A stretch of DNA of 64,000 nucleotides, from positions 40,498,378 to 40,562,377 of the forward strand of contig NC_064839.1 of the NCBI RefSeq assembly GCF_024166365.1, in the 5' to 3' direction. The position numbers and the translations under genes are program-made. Below the pieces are notes generated by a model, which worked only from the letters and a program-made list of their open reading frames with translations, made no database searches and had not been told where the DNA came from. The DNA comes from Elephas maximus indicus. Lineage: Eukaryota > Chordata > Mammalia > Proboscidea > Elephantidae. Shown piece after piece: positions 1 to 14,200 of this stretch (within the stretch, counting starts at the first letter, position 1; every line of letters begins with the position of its first letter).

Positions 1-1099
1 GTGGAGCTGGGTTTTGAACAGAGATCTAACTTCATTTTACCGTGTTGAGTGATGAGGGACTCCACAAGCCTGGGCATACTAGGAACCAGAGCTTTCCACC
101 ATGTGAAGTATCACGAACACAAGCTGCAAGCATCTAAACGACTCTAAAGTGAGACTAGATCAGCCAATAACAAAGAAATGACCCTTCATGAAGATTTCTG
201 ACCAACCATGGAAGACCCCATGCTGACAGCGCCAACAGCAGTAACAGTCCAAGAGGAAGCTACTACCTATAGGGAGGAAGTGAGCTGCTCCCTACCTGGC
301 TTTCTGAGGAACTAGCTCCTGGACATGACAGCTTGTGTTTCGCAGGTCATAGACAAGAATTGAACCATTGACCAGTCCAGCATAGATGTAATTGTTCTCA
401 TCAAGACACCAGCAGCAGCTCCAGACAGGACGTCCAGCATTGTAGGTTTGGACCACAGTATTTGTCTCCAGGCTGTGGTGTTACAAAAGACTTTGACAAC
501 TATGTAGTAAAAACAATAATATCTGACAAAGATGTAAGAACTATCATTTAAAGATTAATAATCCTCATTAAGAACACACCAACACACCTAGACCATGTGG
601 ATTCTTAATTTCCTCCAGGGACTGCCCCAGATAACCTCTTTTAATTCTAAAATATTTGTATTTTGGGGACCATAGGTTTTCCTCTTGAGCTGTCAGGAAG
701 TTAAAAGATATTGAAGAGGTACATACAGAGAGTACACATTCATCATCCTACCCCTACTACTTTCTGCACAGTTACCTATTACATAGGCAATCAATATTCG
801 GTGTACAAAAATTAAAAAATACATATAAGAAAAAAAAAGTAAACTATAATTCAAATATCCAGAGATTGTCACTACTAACACTTTAATGTTTAACCTTTTT
901 TTCAGTTTCTTTTTAAATGATACTTCAAAAAAAAAAAAAAATACAAAATGTCACAGTGAGGTTTTGGCCAAAATTAAGCTGAAGCATTCTTATAAAGTCA
1001 AAAGGCTTATCGAAACTGGTAATGCTATCAGGATTTCCCTAGATTTAGCTGCAGAAACTAGATAGGAAGTCAAATATCAGATATCTGGTCAGAACTACT
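1..1099. other. RFWD3 intron, no recognised feature
   Basis: AT-rich intronic sequence to the left of RFWD3 exon 9 (downstream in gene direction). I see an A-run at 928-942 and no exon with valid splice borders. Confidence 0.5.
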
Positions 1100-1620
1100 T
1101 CCTAAAAGATAAAGGCCTGTACACCAATGTTCAGTGCAGCACTTTACACAATAGCCAAATGGTGGGAACAACCAAAATGTCCATTAAAAGATGAATGGAT
1201 AAACAAAATGTAGCATATATATACATATGTATATAAATATATAATGGAATATTACGCAACTGTACAGAGAAATGAACTTCTGATGCACGTCGCAACATGG
1301 ACGAACTTGAAAACATTATGCCGAAGGAAATAACTCAGTCACAAAAGAATACTGTATGATCTCACTTACATGAAATAAGCAAATATGTAGAAACCAAAGA
1401 TTATTAATAGTTACCAGGAGTGGGAGGGAAGGGGGAGCGGAGAGCTCTTGTTTGGGGGACAATGACTTAATGTTAAGGGGGGTGGAATGTTTTGGATAAG
1501 GACAGCAATAATGGTGACACATGAAAAATGTAATCAACCTCACTGAGTTGTAAATGCAGAAGCTCTAGTCCCAGAAGTTTTGCTGTGTATGTTTTCATCA
1601 CAATAAAGACAGAAAAAAAG
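1100..1620 (+). mobile_element. Old L1 3' fragment
   Basis: Typical L1 ORF2-end/3' UTR wording: CACAATAGCCAAATGGTGGG, CCATTAAAAGATGAATGGAT, GGAATATTACGCAAC, then a G-rich stretch and AATAAAGACAG. Diverged; no TSD seen. In an RFWD3 intron. Confidence 0.75.
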
Positions 1621-2099
1621 AAAGGCACCGAGCATACGCAGATCTGGCTCATATTCAGAGTATACGGAGGACAAAATGCCATAACTGAGGGTATGAAAGA
1701 AGCTATTCATGGAACCCAGCAAGAGCAAGTACCTGGGGAGTACTTCTGTCAGGCAGAATTACAGAAGTAAAAGGCCAGGAATAAGCAGTCCTGAGCTGGC
1801 ATGGCTCCATGGTGTAAGGTAGCAAGGCTACCTACATGTTGTTACTCCACCACCCCTAGGGTGCTGCCCTCATCCACATGGCCCATTTTGGAATACTTAT
1901 TTTTAAAGTAACAAACTCTTCTGTAACCTGATGTAGTCACTTTTAAAATATATATATTTTAAATTCAGTGAGCCTGAATCTCAGAAGAGAATGGCTCGGA
2001 CCAAAAAAGAGAGCTAAGGCCATCATCCCCAGGATCCTAATTCCATGCTGCTCAACCCCAAGAAGCTCAGGCCCCATTCTCCCTCCCTGAAGCACTCAC

Positions 2100-2250
2100 C
2101 TGGTCAGTTTAAGAGTGCTGTCCAAGGAGGCAGAGAGTAGCAAGCCTTTGGACCGACTGCTGAAAGCCAGTCCTCGAATCTGCTTGCCATGCATTGGAAT
2201 GTACTGACTGCTCTTCATGTTGGCAGTACTCAACATCTTAACACCAAAGC
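2100..2250 (-). CDS. RFWD3: RFWD3 exon 9 (WD40 repeat)
   Basis: A 151-nt exon with acceptor ATTTTTGCAG|GC and donor GACCAG|GTGAGT. It encodes [20 protein letters not shown] and [20 protein letters not shown] followed by SLDSTLKLT, one complete WD40 blade with the GH-like and inner-strand pattern. It ends with two bases of the next Ser codon. It is the last exon of the gene inside the window; the remaining blades should be to the left of base 1. Confidence 0.96.
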
Positions 2251-5200
2251 CTGCAAAAATAAGAGTGTAAAATAGGTCACTGGAAGTCAATTTAGGGCAA
2301 AGTTAACTACCTTTTCATGTAGCTCCTTTGCTCACCTTTCTTGGAATTAAGTCTCTGGGAAACAGCTGGTTAAATAAAGAAAACAAAAATTTCCCAGGGT
2401 TATAATAATTTATTTAAAAAGTACATTCTCAACGACCATCAACAGGTCACTGGATAAACAAATCCACTGTATATACATGTAAAATGGAATACTACTCAGC
2501 AATAAAAAGGAATAAATTAATATACACAATATGGATGAATCAAAAAACAAGTTACGAGAAAAAGAAGCTAGACAAAAAATTATACACTGTATGATTTCAT
2601 TTACATAAAATTCTAAAAGCCACAAACTAATCTACAGATTATAGTACGACCTTGAGTACATCCCACCTGAATTTAGAGACCATCTCAATATATTTGACAC
2701 GTTGAACATTAATGACGGAACACCAAATGAATCATATAATGACATCAAGGACATCAGACAGAAAGAAACCAAGAGGTCACTAAAAAGACAGGAAAGAAAG
2801 AAAAGACCAAAAACAACGTTAGAAGAGACTCTGAAACTTGCTCCTGAATGTCGAGAAGCTAAAGTGAAAGGAAGAAATGATGAAGTAGAAAAGCTGAACA
2901 GAAGATTTCAAGCAGCAGTTCGAGAAGAAAATGTATTATAACAAAATGTGCAAAGACCTGGAGATAGAAAACCAAAAGGGAAGAACATGCTCAGCATTTC
3001 TCAAACTGAAAGAACTTAAAAAATTCAAGCCTTGAGTTGCAGTAGTGAAGGATTCCATAGGGAAAATATTAAGCGATGCAGGAAGCATCAAAAAAGATGG
3101 AAGGAACAGAGAGTCAATATACCAAAAAGAATTGGTCCATGTTCAGGAGGTAGCACATGATGAAGAACCAATGCTACTGAAGGGAGAAGTCCACCCTGCA
3201 CTGAAGGCACCGGCAAAAAAACAAGGCTATAGGAACTGACAGAACCCCAACTGAGATGTTTCAACAAACGGATGTAGTACTGGAAGTACTCGCTCATGTA
3301 TGCAAGAAATTGGGAAGACAGCAAGCTACCTGGCCAACCAACTGGAAGAGATCCATATTTATGCCTATTTCAAAGAAAGGTGATCCAACTGAATGCAGGA
3401 ATTATCGAACAATATTATTCGTATCACGTGCAAGTAAAATTTTGCTGAAGATCATTCAAAAGCAGCTGCAGCAGTATTATCGACAGAAACTGCCAGAAAT
3501 TCAACTGGATTCAGAAGAGGATGTGTAACCAGGGGTATCATTACTGATGTCAGATGGATCCTGGCTGAAAGCAGAGAACGCCAGATAGATGTTTACCTGT
3601 GTTTGATTGATTATGTAAAGGCATTCGACTGGGTAGATCATAACAAATTATGGATAACATTGCAAAGACTAGGAATTCCAGAACAATTAATTGTGCTCAT
3701 GAGGAACCTGCACGGAGATCAAGAGGCAGCCACTCAAATAGTACAAGTGAATACTGCATGGTTTGAAGTCAGGAAAGGTGTGCATCAGGGTTGTATCCTT
3801 TCGCCATATTTATTCAACCTGTATGCTGAGCCAATAATCTGAGAAGCTCAGCTATATGAAGAATGAGGCATCAGGATTGGTGGAAGGCTCATTAACAACC
3901 TGAGGTATGCAGATGACACAACTCTGCTTGCTAAAAGTGAAGAGGACTTGAAACACTTACTGATAAAGATCAAAGTCTATAGCTATCAGTATGGATTATA
4001 CCTCAACATAAAACAAAAATTCTCCCAACTGGACCAGTAAGCAACATCACGATAAATGGAGAAAAGACTGAAGTTGTCAAGGATTTCATTCTACTTGGAT
4101 ACACCATCAACACCCATGGAAGCAGCAGTCAAGAAATCAAAAGACCTGTTGCCTTGGGCAAATCTGCTGTGAAAGACCTTTTTAAAGTGTTGGAAAACAA
4201 AGATGTCACCTTGAAGACTAAGGTGTCCCTGACCCAAGCCAGGATGTTTTCAATCACCTCGTATGCGTTCGAAAGCTGGACAATGAATAAGGAAGACTAC
4301 AAATAAGAATTGCCGCCTTTGAATTGTGGTGTTGATGAAGAATATTGAATATACCATAGGCTACCAAAAGAATGAACAAATCTGTCTTGGAAGTACAGCC
4401 AGAATGCTCCTTAGAAGCAAGGATGGTGTGATGATGTCTCACATACTTTGAACACGTCATCAGGAGAGATCAGTCCCTGCAGAAGGACATCATGCTTGGT
4501 AAAGCAGAGGGTCAGGAAAGAAGGAAGACCCTCAACAAGATGGATTGACACAGTGACTGCAACAATGGCGTCAAGCATAACAATGATTGTGAGGATGGCA
4601 CAGGACCGGGTAGTGTTTTGTTTTGTTGTACACAGTATGAGTCGGAACCGACTAGACAGCACCTAGTAACAATAACAACAATCTATAGATCTTTTTTTTT
4701 TTTATAGATCTAGAGCAAAAGAAAAGAGATCAATGGTTGCCTGGGGATGAAGAGGTGGTGATAGGAACAGACAAGCAGAAGGGACTTTCAGGGTGATGGA
4801 GGTTTTAATTATCTTGATTGTGTGATTGTTTCAGGGGTGTGTACATGTGTCAAAGCTCATCGAAGTATATAAATAAAAGGTTTTTTGTATGTCAATTATC
4901 TGTCAATAAAGAAGTTAAAAAGAGAGTGAACATTCCTCCCGAATTACAAACATTCAAACAGAAAAAATAAAGGGTGGAGATAAGTAATTTCTATGTCAGG
5001 TGATCATGACATGCTACATCTGTCTGTCTGGAATGGAATGAAACAGATGGCATCTCAAGTATCTTAATCAAGGCATATTGTTCCTGAAGGGAAAAAACAA
5101 GAAGTCCTTTTACATTTGTTACTCTGTCTTCTTAATAAGATGATGACAGATTTATTTTTATTAAATGCCTATTATTATCCTAGTTATACAAAAACAGAAT

Positions 5201-8200
5201 TTGTCCAATTCTAAATTCAAGGTTGCCTCGAATCATACGTCAGCTTCTCCAGGGAACCAAGTGGGCGAAAGTTTATTGCATTTTCCCCTGACAGAATCAG
5301 AAGAGCCAGAAAGACAAAAACAGGGACACTACAGGCCTTAAATCAACGAAGGAACATGAGTACCTGCTTAGTTAATCAAGGAATAAGGACAAATTAGCAC
5401 CAGCAGGCTGTTAAGCAGAGATAGCTGTGCAGAGTGAAACAGACACATTAAGAAAAAAGAAACAGAATATATTCAATTTGGAGAACAACTGGAGAAAATA
5501 GAGCATACAAAACATAATATTTTCTAATTTGTGGAGAAGGCTTTATTTGATAGGCACATTCTGTATAAACAATCCAGTTTACAGAGTTCCTGGGTGATGC
5601 AAACAGTTGAGCACCTGGCTATTACCTGAAAGGTTTGTGGTTCAAACCCATCTAAGGCACCCCTGAAGACAGGCCTGGTGGTCTGCTTCCAAAAGGTCAC
5701 AGGCTTGGAAAGCCCAAGGAACAGTTCTACTCTGCACACAGAGTCACCATGAGTTGGAATCAACTCGACGGCAACTAATGACAAACCAAAAAAAAAAAAA
5801 CCAAACCCAGTGCCGTGGAGTCGGTTCCGACTCATAGCAACCCTATAGAACAGAGTAGAACTGCCCCATAGAGTTTCCAAGGAGCGCCTGGCGGATTCAA
5901 ACTGCTGACCCTTCGGTTAGCAGTCGTAGCACTTAACCACTACGCCACCAGGGTTTCCAATTAATGACAAGGGAAGTAAATATAGGCATCTCCCTTTCCA
6001 CAGGCCTACTGCCCCTTCTCTGATCCAAGGGAAAGGGTGCAGGAGATAGAAAACAATCCTGTTTACTTTCTCCTCCTTTGGAGCCTCTGATAGCCTCTGG
6101 ACTCATAGCTAATGCCAGTGAATACAGAAATATACAATAATCTAGGGATTCCACTCCCAACCCCATATGTACTGAAGTTTTAGGGACATGGTTTTTAAAT
6201 ATTTGAATGGAACTTCTAAGTGGGGAAACAGGAAACCAGGCTAAAGCAAAGGGGCCTGACTGTTGGCAGAAACCGTATGCTGAAGACAACAGGAAAAAAC
6301 ATCTGCAACATATACAAATGATTTAATTAAGCATATGGGAAGATTTGGTTTTCAACAGTAAGACAATCTAAAACTAAGCTTAAAATGCACAAAATAGGGC
6401 TAACGGCCTACATGATTCACAACCTCATCTACCCTGAGACCAGAAAGAACTGAACAGTGCCCAGCTACCACTGCTGACCATTCTCGTCAGGGCCACAATA
6501 GATAGACTCTGATAGAAAAGGAGAAAAACATGTAACAGAACACAAATTCTTAAAAGGAACATACTTTCTGGACCAGCTGAAACTAGAGGACTTCCTGAGA
6601 CTTACCACCCTGAGATATTCTTTAAACCTTGAACGAAATCTATCCCAAGGTCACTTTATAGTGAAAAAACAGATTGGCGCACAAAATAAAGGACACTACC
6701 CGTGAGTATGATGTTCCATTAAAAAACCATCTCTATGAGACTAAAAGGTCAGCAATTACTCCAAAGCAAAGATAAGAAGATAAGGAGGCAGGGAAATTAG
6801 AGCACCGGAAACAGAACAACCAGAACACAACTACAGAGAACACTGACTCATTGTAAAAAATGTAATTAATGTCACTGAACAACTGCATAGAAACTGTCAA
6901 ATGGGAGCCTATTTTGCTGTGCAACATTCACCAAAAATATTATTTTAAAAATGCACAAAATACATTAAAAGAGAAAAATTACTATACTCATTGCCACTGA
7001 GTTGACTCTGACTCATAGAAACTGTATAGGACAGGGTAGAACTGCCCCACATGGTTTCCCAGGCTGTAAATCTTCACAGAAGCAGACTGCCACATCTTTT
7101 TCCTGCACAGCAGTTGTTGGATTTGAACCACCAACCTTTCAGTTAGCAGCTGAAAGCTTAATCACCGCACCACCAGGGCTACCCTAATCAAATAATCAAT
7201 TTTTTAGTTTTGAATTTGCAAATTTAAACTCTACTGAAAAAAGGTGTTAAATCTTGTTTCAACTTGAAATAGCCCTTGAAGTAGTGTTTTATCAAACTTT
7301 GCCAGTCTAAACTGAATCTGTAAGTTTAATAGGACATATAGGAATTGACGTCCTTCTCTTTGGGCTATACCAGTAACCCATACTTCCAAATACCTCATCT
7401 TTGCTCGCTTTATCATATTATCAGTATTTCTACCCTCCTGGTGAACGAATTTACAAAATAGACACCAGAAATATCTTTGCCACACCTTAGAGTACATTCA
7501 TTAACAGGGAACTGATAGGAAAAGGTGATGTGGTAGGCTGTGTTTAGTGTTCATCCACTATTGAGACCTGGATCCTTCAAAAAAGAAAAAGAGAAAAATG
7601 AACGGAGCCAGATACTGAGCATGAAAGCTGAGGTTCTAGACTGTTTACCTGGCAAGAAAGAGGCCTGAGGAGAAGGCTGTGACACCACCAGGCAGCTCAT
7701 GGAATCACAGTATGCCATGATTCGGCAGTTCCCTGTATGAGACACCGTGAAGGTCTTCTGGAAACAATACTTGTGCTGGCTCTGGCTGGAGGACAGGCAG
7801 CCTAGGAAATGTGCTTGGCAGCTCCTGGGGTGCCGCAAAATCTGATCCCGATGCTGTACAATAAGTTTTTGCAATTCCTAAAATGAAAAAGTTTTCATAA
7901 AAGAAAAGCTTTTTGATTTGGTATTTACCTTCTAGCACAACTCCTTGATCTGATACATGGAAGTTCCTTACCCATTATATGGAAATTTTAACATAAATCC
8001 TAGAAAGCTACTGTAGTTTTCACAATATTTTAACAAGTAACTGAAATAAGGAGAGCACAGAAATCATAAAACGTTAGGATGAAAGTCCTTAATGGTCATT
8101 CTGCCTAAAACTCTCATTTCACGGGTACATTCAGGTAGATGACTTAAGCCAGTTCAAAATTATCAACTCTCTAATTTCTTAAACTCCAATTACAGTAGAA

Positions 8201-11200
8201 TTCATCACATAGAGTATAATGATCTAATCAGAAATAAAACAGCGAACTGGTCATGCTTACTTCCAAAACACTTTGCAAATCCTATTTGTATCTGAGATGA
8301 CCCTAATACATTCAGATTCCTCTTTAATTCCTAGTTCAAAAGTTCCTTAGATAAGCAAGGGCAAGCTCACCTGGACACGACCATGAAGCTTAGTGCATTC
8401 TTCAGTGAGGACCTGAAGTTGGAGGCGACACTGTGCCGATTCTAACTCGGCCTGCTTCCTTATCATCTGTTCCTTCAGTAAAGAACTAGAGGGGAGAAAC
8501 CAGAAATAAGTGGTAGGATTAGGAAGGTTACGGAAGACTTACCACCAGGAAGGTACAGTAAGATTATGTTGTGATACACACACTTTGCTGTAAACATTTC
8601 ACGATAGTGAATGAAATAAAAACAAGAAAAAAATTTCTGAAGTCCAGAATACTACAGAAATGTAGCACACTGGGCTGAATTCCTGATCCTACTGGGCTCT
8701 AGTGTTAAAGCAGGCAGTGATGGCCAGCAATTTGGCCCCTACTGGTCAATGGGGACTAAAAATGCTATAGGCAATATGAGGTAACAGAGCCAAGCTCACT
8801 GCTTAAAGCTAAGGCCAAATTATAAAAGATTAAACTGACATTGAAAGACTAAGGTTATCTGTTAGGTTAAAAAATAATAATCAAGCTGTCCATTGTGCAT
8901 CTGATACTCAAACACCACCACAAAGAAGAGGCTGAAATTAAATAGGAAGTATTCACTAGGCAAATGCGAACCAAAAGACCCATTAGAATGAAAACAAAAA
9001 GCATGAATATACACGCGTAAAGAGGAACACAGCATAATGCAAGGATGCGGTCACCAAGAAGATTTAACAATCGTGAAGTTCACATCCATCTAAAAACAGC
9101 TTCATAACATGAAATACAAAGACAGATTTACAGTCCAATGAAATAGGGTAAAGAAATAAATGGTACAATAATTGGAAACAAAGGAATAAAGCTATCCTTA
9201 TTTATCTTCATGGAATACTGAAGAGACTCTACAGAGTTCAGCAAGGTTGCTAAAATCAATATCAAGAAAATTAGGTCAGTTACATTCCCCAACTGAAATG
9301 AATGAACTAGAGATACATATATTAACGTAGACAGGTTCCCAAAACACAATATCAAACAAAAATGCAGGCTAGAAAAGGAAAAACATAATCCAGCATGGTA
9401 ACATTTGCATAAAGTGTAAAAACTTTTTAAATCATACATTTATGGATACATATTAGTCAAATATATAATCATTCTTTGGAATAATGAACAACTAATTTAG
9501 GAAAGTGATTATCTCTGGGGAAAGAGAATTAAAGATAATTTAGTTCACAAGAAAAGTTTTTACTATTCCTATAATGATTTATTTCTTTTAAAAAAGACCC
9601 AAAGCCATTATGCTGAGTGAAATTAGTCAGATGCAGAAGGACAAATATTATATGAGACCACTATTATAAGATCTTGAGAAATAGTTTAAACTGAGAAGAA
9701 CACATTCTTTCGTGGTTACAAGACGGGGGGAGGGAGGGAAGGTGGGAGAGGGTTATTTACCGATTAGACAGTAGATAAGAACTACTTTAGGTGAAGGGAA
9801 GGACAACACTCAATACAGGGGAGGTCAGCACAACTGGACTAGACCAAAAGCAAAGAAGTTTCCTGAATAAACTGAATGCTTTGAAGGTCAGCGGAGCAGG
9901 GGTGGGAGTTTGGGGACTATAGAGCTTCAGGGGACATCTAAGTCAACTGGCAAAATAAATTCTATTAAAGCATTCTGCATCCCACTTTGAAGTGTGGCAT
10001 CTGGGGTCTTAAACGCTAGCAAGCAGCCATCTAAGATCCATCAATGAGTCTCAACCCACCTGAATCAAAGGAGATTGAAGAACACCAAGGTCACAAGGTA
10101 ATTATGAGCCCAAGAGACAGAAAGGGCTACATGAGCTAGAGACTACATCGTCCTGAGACCAGAAGAACTAGATGGTGCCCGGCCACAACCGATGACTGCC
10201 CTGACAACAGAGAACCCCTGAGGGAGCAGGAGAATAGTGGGATGCAAACCCCAAATTCTCATAGAAAGACCAGACTTAATGGTCCAACTAAGACTAGAAG
10301 AAGCCCAGCAGTCATGGTCCCCAAACCTTCTATGGGCCCAGGACAGGAACCATTCCCGAAGCCAACTCATCAGACATTGACTGGACTGGACAATGGGTTG
10401 GAGAGATGCTGATGAGGAATGTGCTACTTGCATCAGGTGAACACTTGAGACTATGTTGGCATCTCCTGTCTGGAGGGGAGATGGGAGGGTAGAGGGGGTT
10501 AGAAACTGGCAAAACGGTCATGAAAGGAGAGTCTGGACAGAGGGAGCGGCTGACTCATTGGGGGAGAGTAAGTGGGAGCATGTAGTAAGGTTTATATGTG
10601 AAAGACTGACTTGATTTGTAAACTTTCACTTAAAGCACAATAAAAATTATTTTTTTAAAAAAAAAAGACCCAAAGCAAACATGGCAAAATGTTAAGATTT
10701 TATAAAGTTGGGTACAAGATGTTCCTTTTCATTAGTCTCTGCATTTAACGTCATTTTAGAATATTTCCTTTTTCCAAGAAGGCTAAGACATACGGTGATT
10801 GGTCATAGTATTATAATTAGTGATTTGTTAGTATAATCACCCATTGACAGTCACACCTATGTTTTCCAAGGAAGTTTCCCTCCTATCTGCCATTTAAAAA
10901 TACTACAAATATTGGTTGAAGCAAATGAGGAAAAAAAAGGAGAAAAAAAATTAACCTGTAATCCCACTCCTCAGTGACTACCTGTGGTGTTTTCTTCCCC
11001 TAGTTCACACAACTGTAGTCCTCCTGTCTAATAATGTGGTGGCGTAGTGGTTAAGTGCTACGACTGCTAACCAAGAGGTCGCAGTTCAAATCCACCAGGC
11101 GCTCCTTGGAAACTCTATGGGGCAGTTCTACTCTGTCCTATAGGGTTGCTATGAGTCGGAATTGACTCGACGGCAGTAGGTTTGGTTTGTCTAATAACGT

Positions 11201-14200
11201 GCTTGCACACAACAATATATTATGTGCTCTTCTACAACATCAGTTTTAGCGAACGTAGAGTATTTCATCACATGGATTCACCACAATATACTCAACCAAT
11301 TAATGGCTTGGCTTGGCTTGGATCATTAACAATGCTAAATGAAAACTCTCATAAATAAATTGTTGCACACATCCTTAGCCACTTCTTTAGAATAAATACC
11401 TGATGTAGAATTACTAGACCAAAGGCTTTTAAAGGCTTTTCAAACACTGCCAAAGGGTCTCTCTAAATGGTTGTGCCTGTGGACATTCTCACCAGTATGG
11501 TGAGAGGATCCATGTCTCTGCACTCTCTCAACAGCGCAACAGCAAATATTTTTATTTTTTAATGTTCTTAAAGCATGTTTTAAGTTGTGTTATTAGCAAC
11601 CTTTCATGAACTTTCAAAATCCTGATAATTTCTTACATTGCACTGCATGTGCAAAGCTTCACTTATTAGTCTTCTGTGTAAAGAGCTACTGTAGGAGGGC
11701 TTAGCGACACAAGAATCACAAATGGAGATCTTTAAGTAGGGAGTCAGATCCTCATCTTTAATGCCATAATATGGAGAGCAAATCATGTAGACCCCTTTCG
11801 AAGACTGACTAGAACGTGTATTATAACGATAACGTGAGACAGGCTGTTAGTGATACCCACAGATTCCAAGTTACAGTCCAAGTAAACCTTAGAACCACTA
11901 AGGATGATTTCTACCTCCTTTTCTCAGATGTTCCTACAAAGAATCAAAAGGAAACATTCCAGCTAGGCAGACACTCAGCACCTACCTTTTCATGCGTTCC
12001 TGTTCACTAGTGTCCAAAGCTCTCAGGGTTCGAGTATAGAGGACAACGATGTCACTGTGCTTGGCTTTCTTGTTGCACTGAAGAGTCCAATAGGACATAA
12101 TTAGTGTGGTTCTAGGAATCATCCCACCTCCTGACTTAGTATGTTGACTATGAACATGCACAGCCCTTACATACAGTTCTTACCTGGGGACACTTTCGTG
12201 CCTGTCCTTTGAGCCACTTAGAAATGCATCCATACCCAAAGAGATGCCCGCAGCGTAATGCTGAGACCCGGTGGTCCCCAGCATTGGTCCACTGCTCCAA
12301 ACATATGGTGCAAGTGTCTTCCTCATCCATAGGCTCGGAAGGGAGAAGAGGGTTGGATTTTTGGGGAAACTGCAACATAGATACCAAAATACATTGAAAT
12401 TAGAGAAGATGTAAAGTCAGTCTTGAAGAGGATCTGCCACCCTATTAAATTAACAAAAGCATAGAAAAATGATCACACAAGAGAAAAAGCTACAGAAAAA
12501 ACTGCAACACCTATGAATCACTTGTCATTTTTTCTGGAAGGCAATCTGGCAAAATATAATAAAAGCCATTAAAAACTACTACTTTTTGATCTTATGAAAT
12601 TCTTGGATATTTTTTCTTCACTCGGATGAAGAAAAGTAGCTACCTGTACAAACGTATCAAAAACAAACCCCCTGCCCCCACCACCAAAAAAAACCAAAAA
12701 GCTGGCAACTACTCAGATAACCAACAACGGGGAACAGTAGGTTTGTTACACATTCACTGTTAACTCAAGTAGCTATAAAATATTTAGCTTATATGAATCA
12801 GTGAGGGGAAAAAAAAGTAGGAAAACAAAGAAAGGATATAAACAGCTTACAGAAAATAAATGATTAATAAGCATTGTAATTAAAGAAATACAAATTAAAG
12901 AGACCATTTTTTCCTCTATTGTTGTTAGCTGTCATCAAGTTAGCCCCCAACTCATGGAGACCCCATGCAAAATAGAATGAAGTGCTATTAAAAACCAAAA
13001 ATCCAGTGCTGTTGAGTCGATTCCGACTCATAGCGACCCTATAGGACAGAGTAGAACTGCCCCATAGAGTTTCCAAGGAGCACCTGGTGGATTTGAACTG
13101 CCGACCCTTTGGTTAGCAGCCATAGCACTTAACCACTACACCACCAGGGTTTCCGAAGTACTATTAGACTGGTATAAGTTGATGTCTGATGACACCAAGC
13201 ACTGGTGAGAGTGAAGGAAAAATGAACAGGCTTTACTGTTGCTGCAAGTAGAAACTGACACAAGGAAATGACATTATCATGCCATTAATGTGGAGGGCAA
13301 TTTCTCATTATCCATCACATCTAAAATACGTACATATTTCCTTTGACACAGCAATATAGAAATATACCCCCAGGATGTAGTCATAAATATTTGCCCAAAC
13401 AATTGTACAAGGATGTTCACTACAGCATGATTTGTAACAGGAAAATAAAAAAGGAGACAACCATAGTGCACGGTACAAGAAAAGAGTTAACTAAAAATTT
13501 ACTCGTATGATGGAACACTATGCAGCTGTTAATAAGAACAAGGTTCAACCTCATGTACCGATAATGCAAAACTCTCCAAGTTGTAACATTTAGGGAGAAC
13601 AAACTTCACTGTAATTCCTTTTGTGTAAATTTTAAAAAAGAAAATGCATACACATAAATGGATTCACATGTGCATAACATTTTTCTACAGGAAAATTAAA
13701 ATCTGGAGACCATACAGAAACACGCAAAAAGCTGATAATGTCTTGTGACTGGCAGAATCCACAGCAGGTGTCAACAATTCTACTATTAGGGACAATGGTA
13801 GGTAGGTAGCTATAATTAAAAAAAAAATTGTTTATTACACAGCCATCATATTATCCCTGATAGTTTATGAAGTACATTCATAACTACTATTTCAATTGAC
13901 CCTTAACCCTGTTAGATAGGCAGGACAGGTTATCCTCACTCCTACTCCATTTTTCTCAAACAGAAGCAGCAGTCACACAAGTAATAACTAACTGGGATAG
14001 GACACACACCTGTACCTCCTACCTACACATGCAACCTTCCCATTTCAGCCTGCAATACTAGCTGCCCTCGAGTTGATTCAGGCTCATGGTTACCCTGTGT
14101 GTCCGTAGAACTGGTGCTCCAGAGGGTTTTCAATGGCTGATTTTTCAAAAGTAGATCAGCAGTCTTTTCTTCTGAGGTATCTCTGGGTGGACTGGAACCC

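Noticed and set aside
11039..11187. tRNA-like A and B box sequences in many places
   Set aside because: They belong to AfroSINEs with TSDs and RTE-type 3' ends; no intact cloverleaf gene with a discriminator and clean T terminator was seen.
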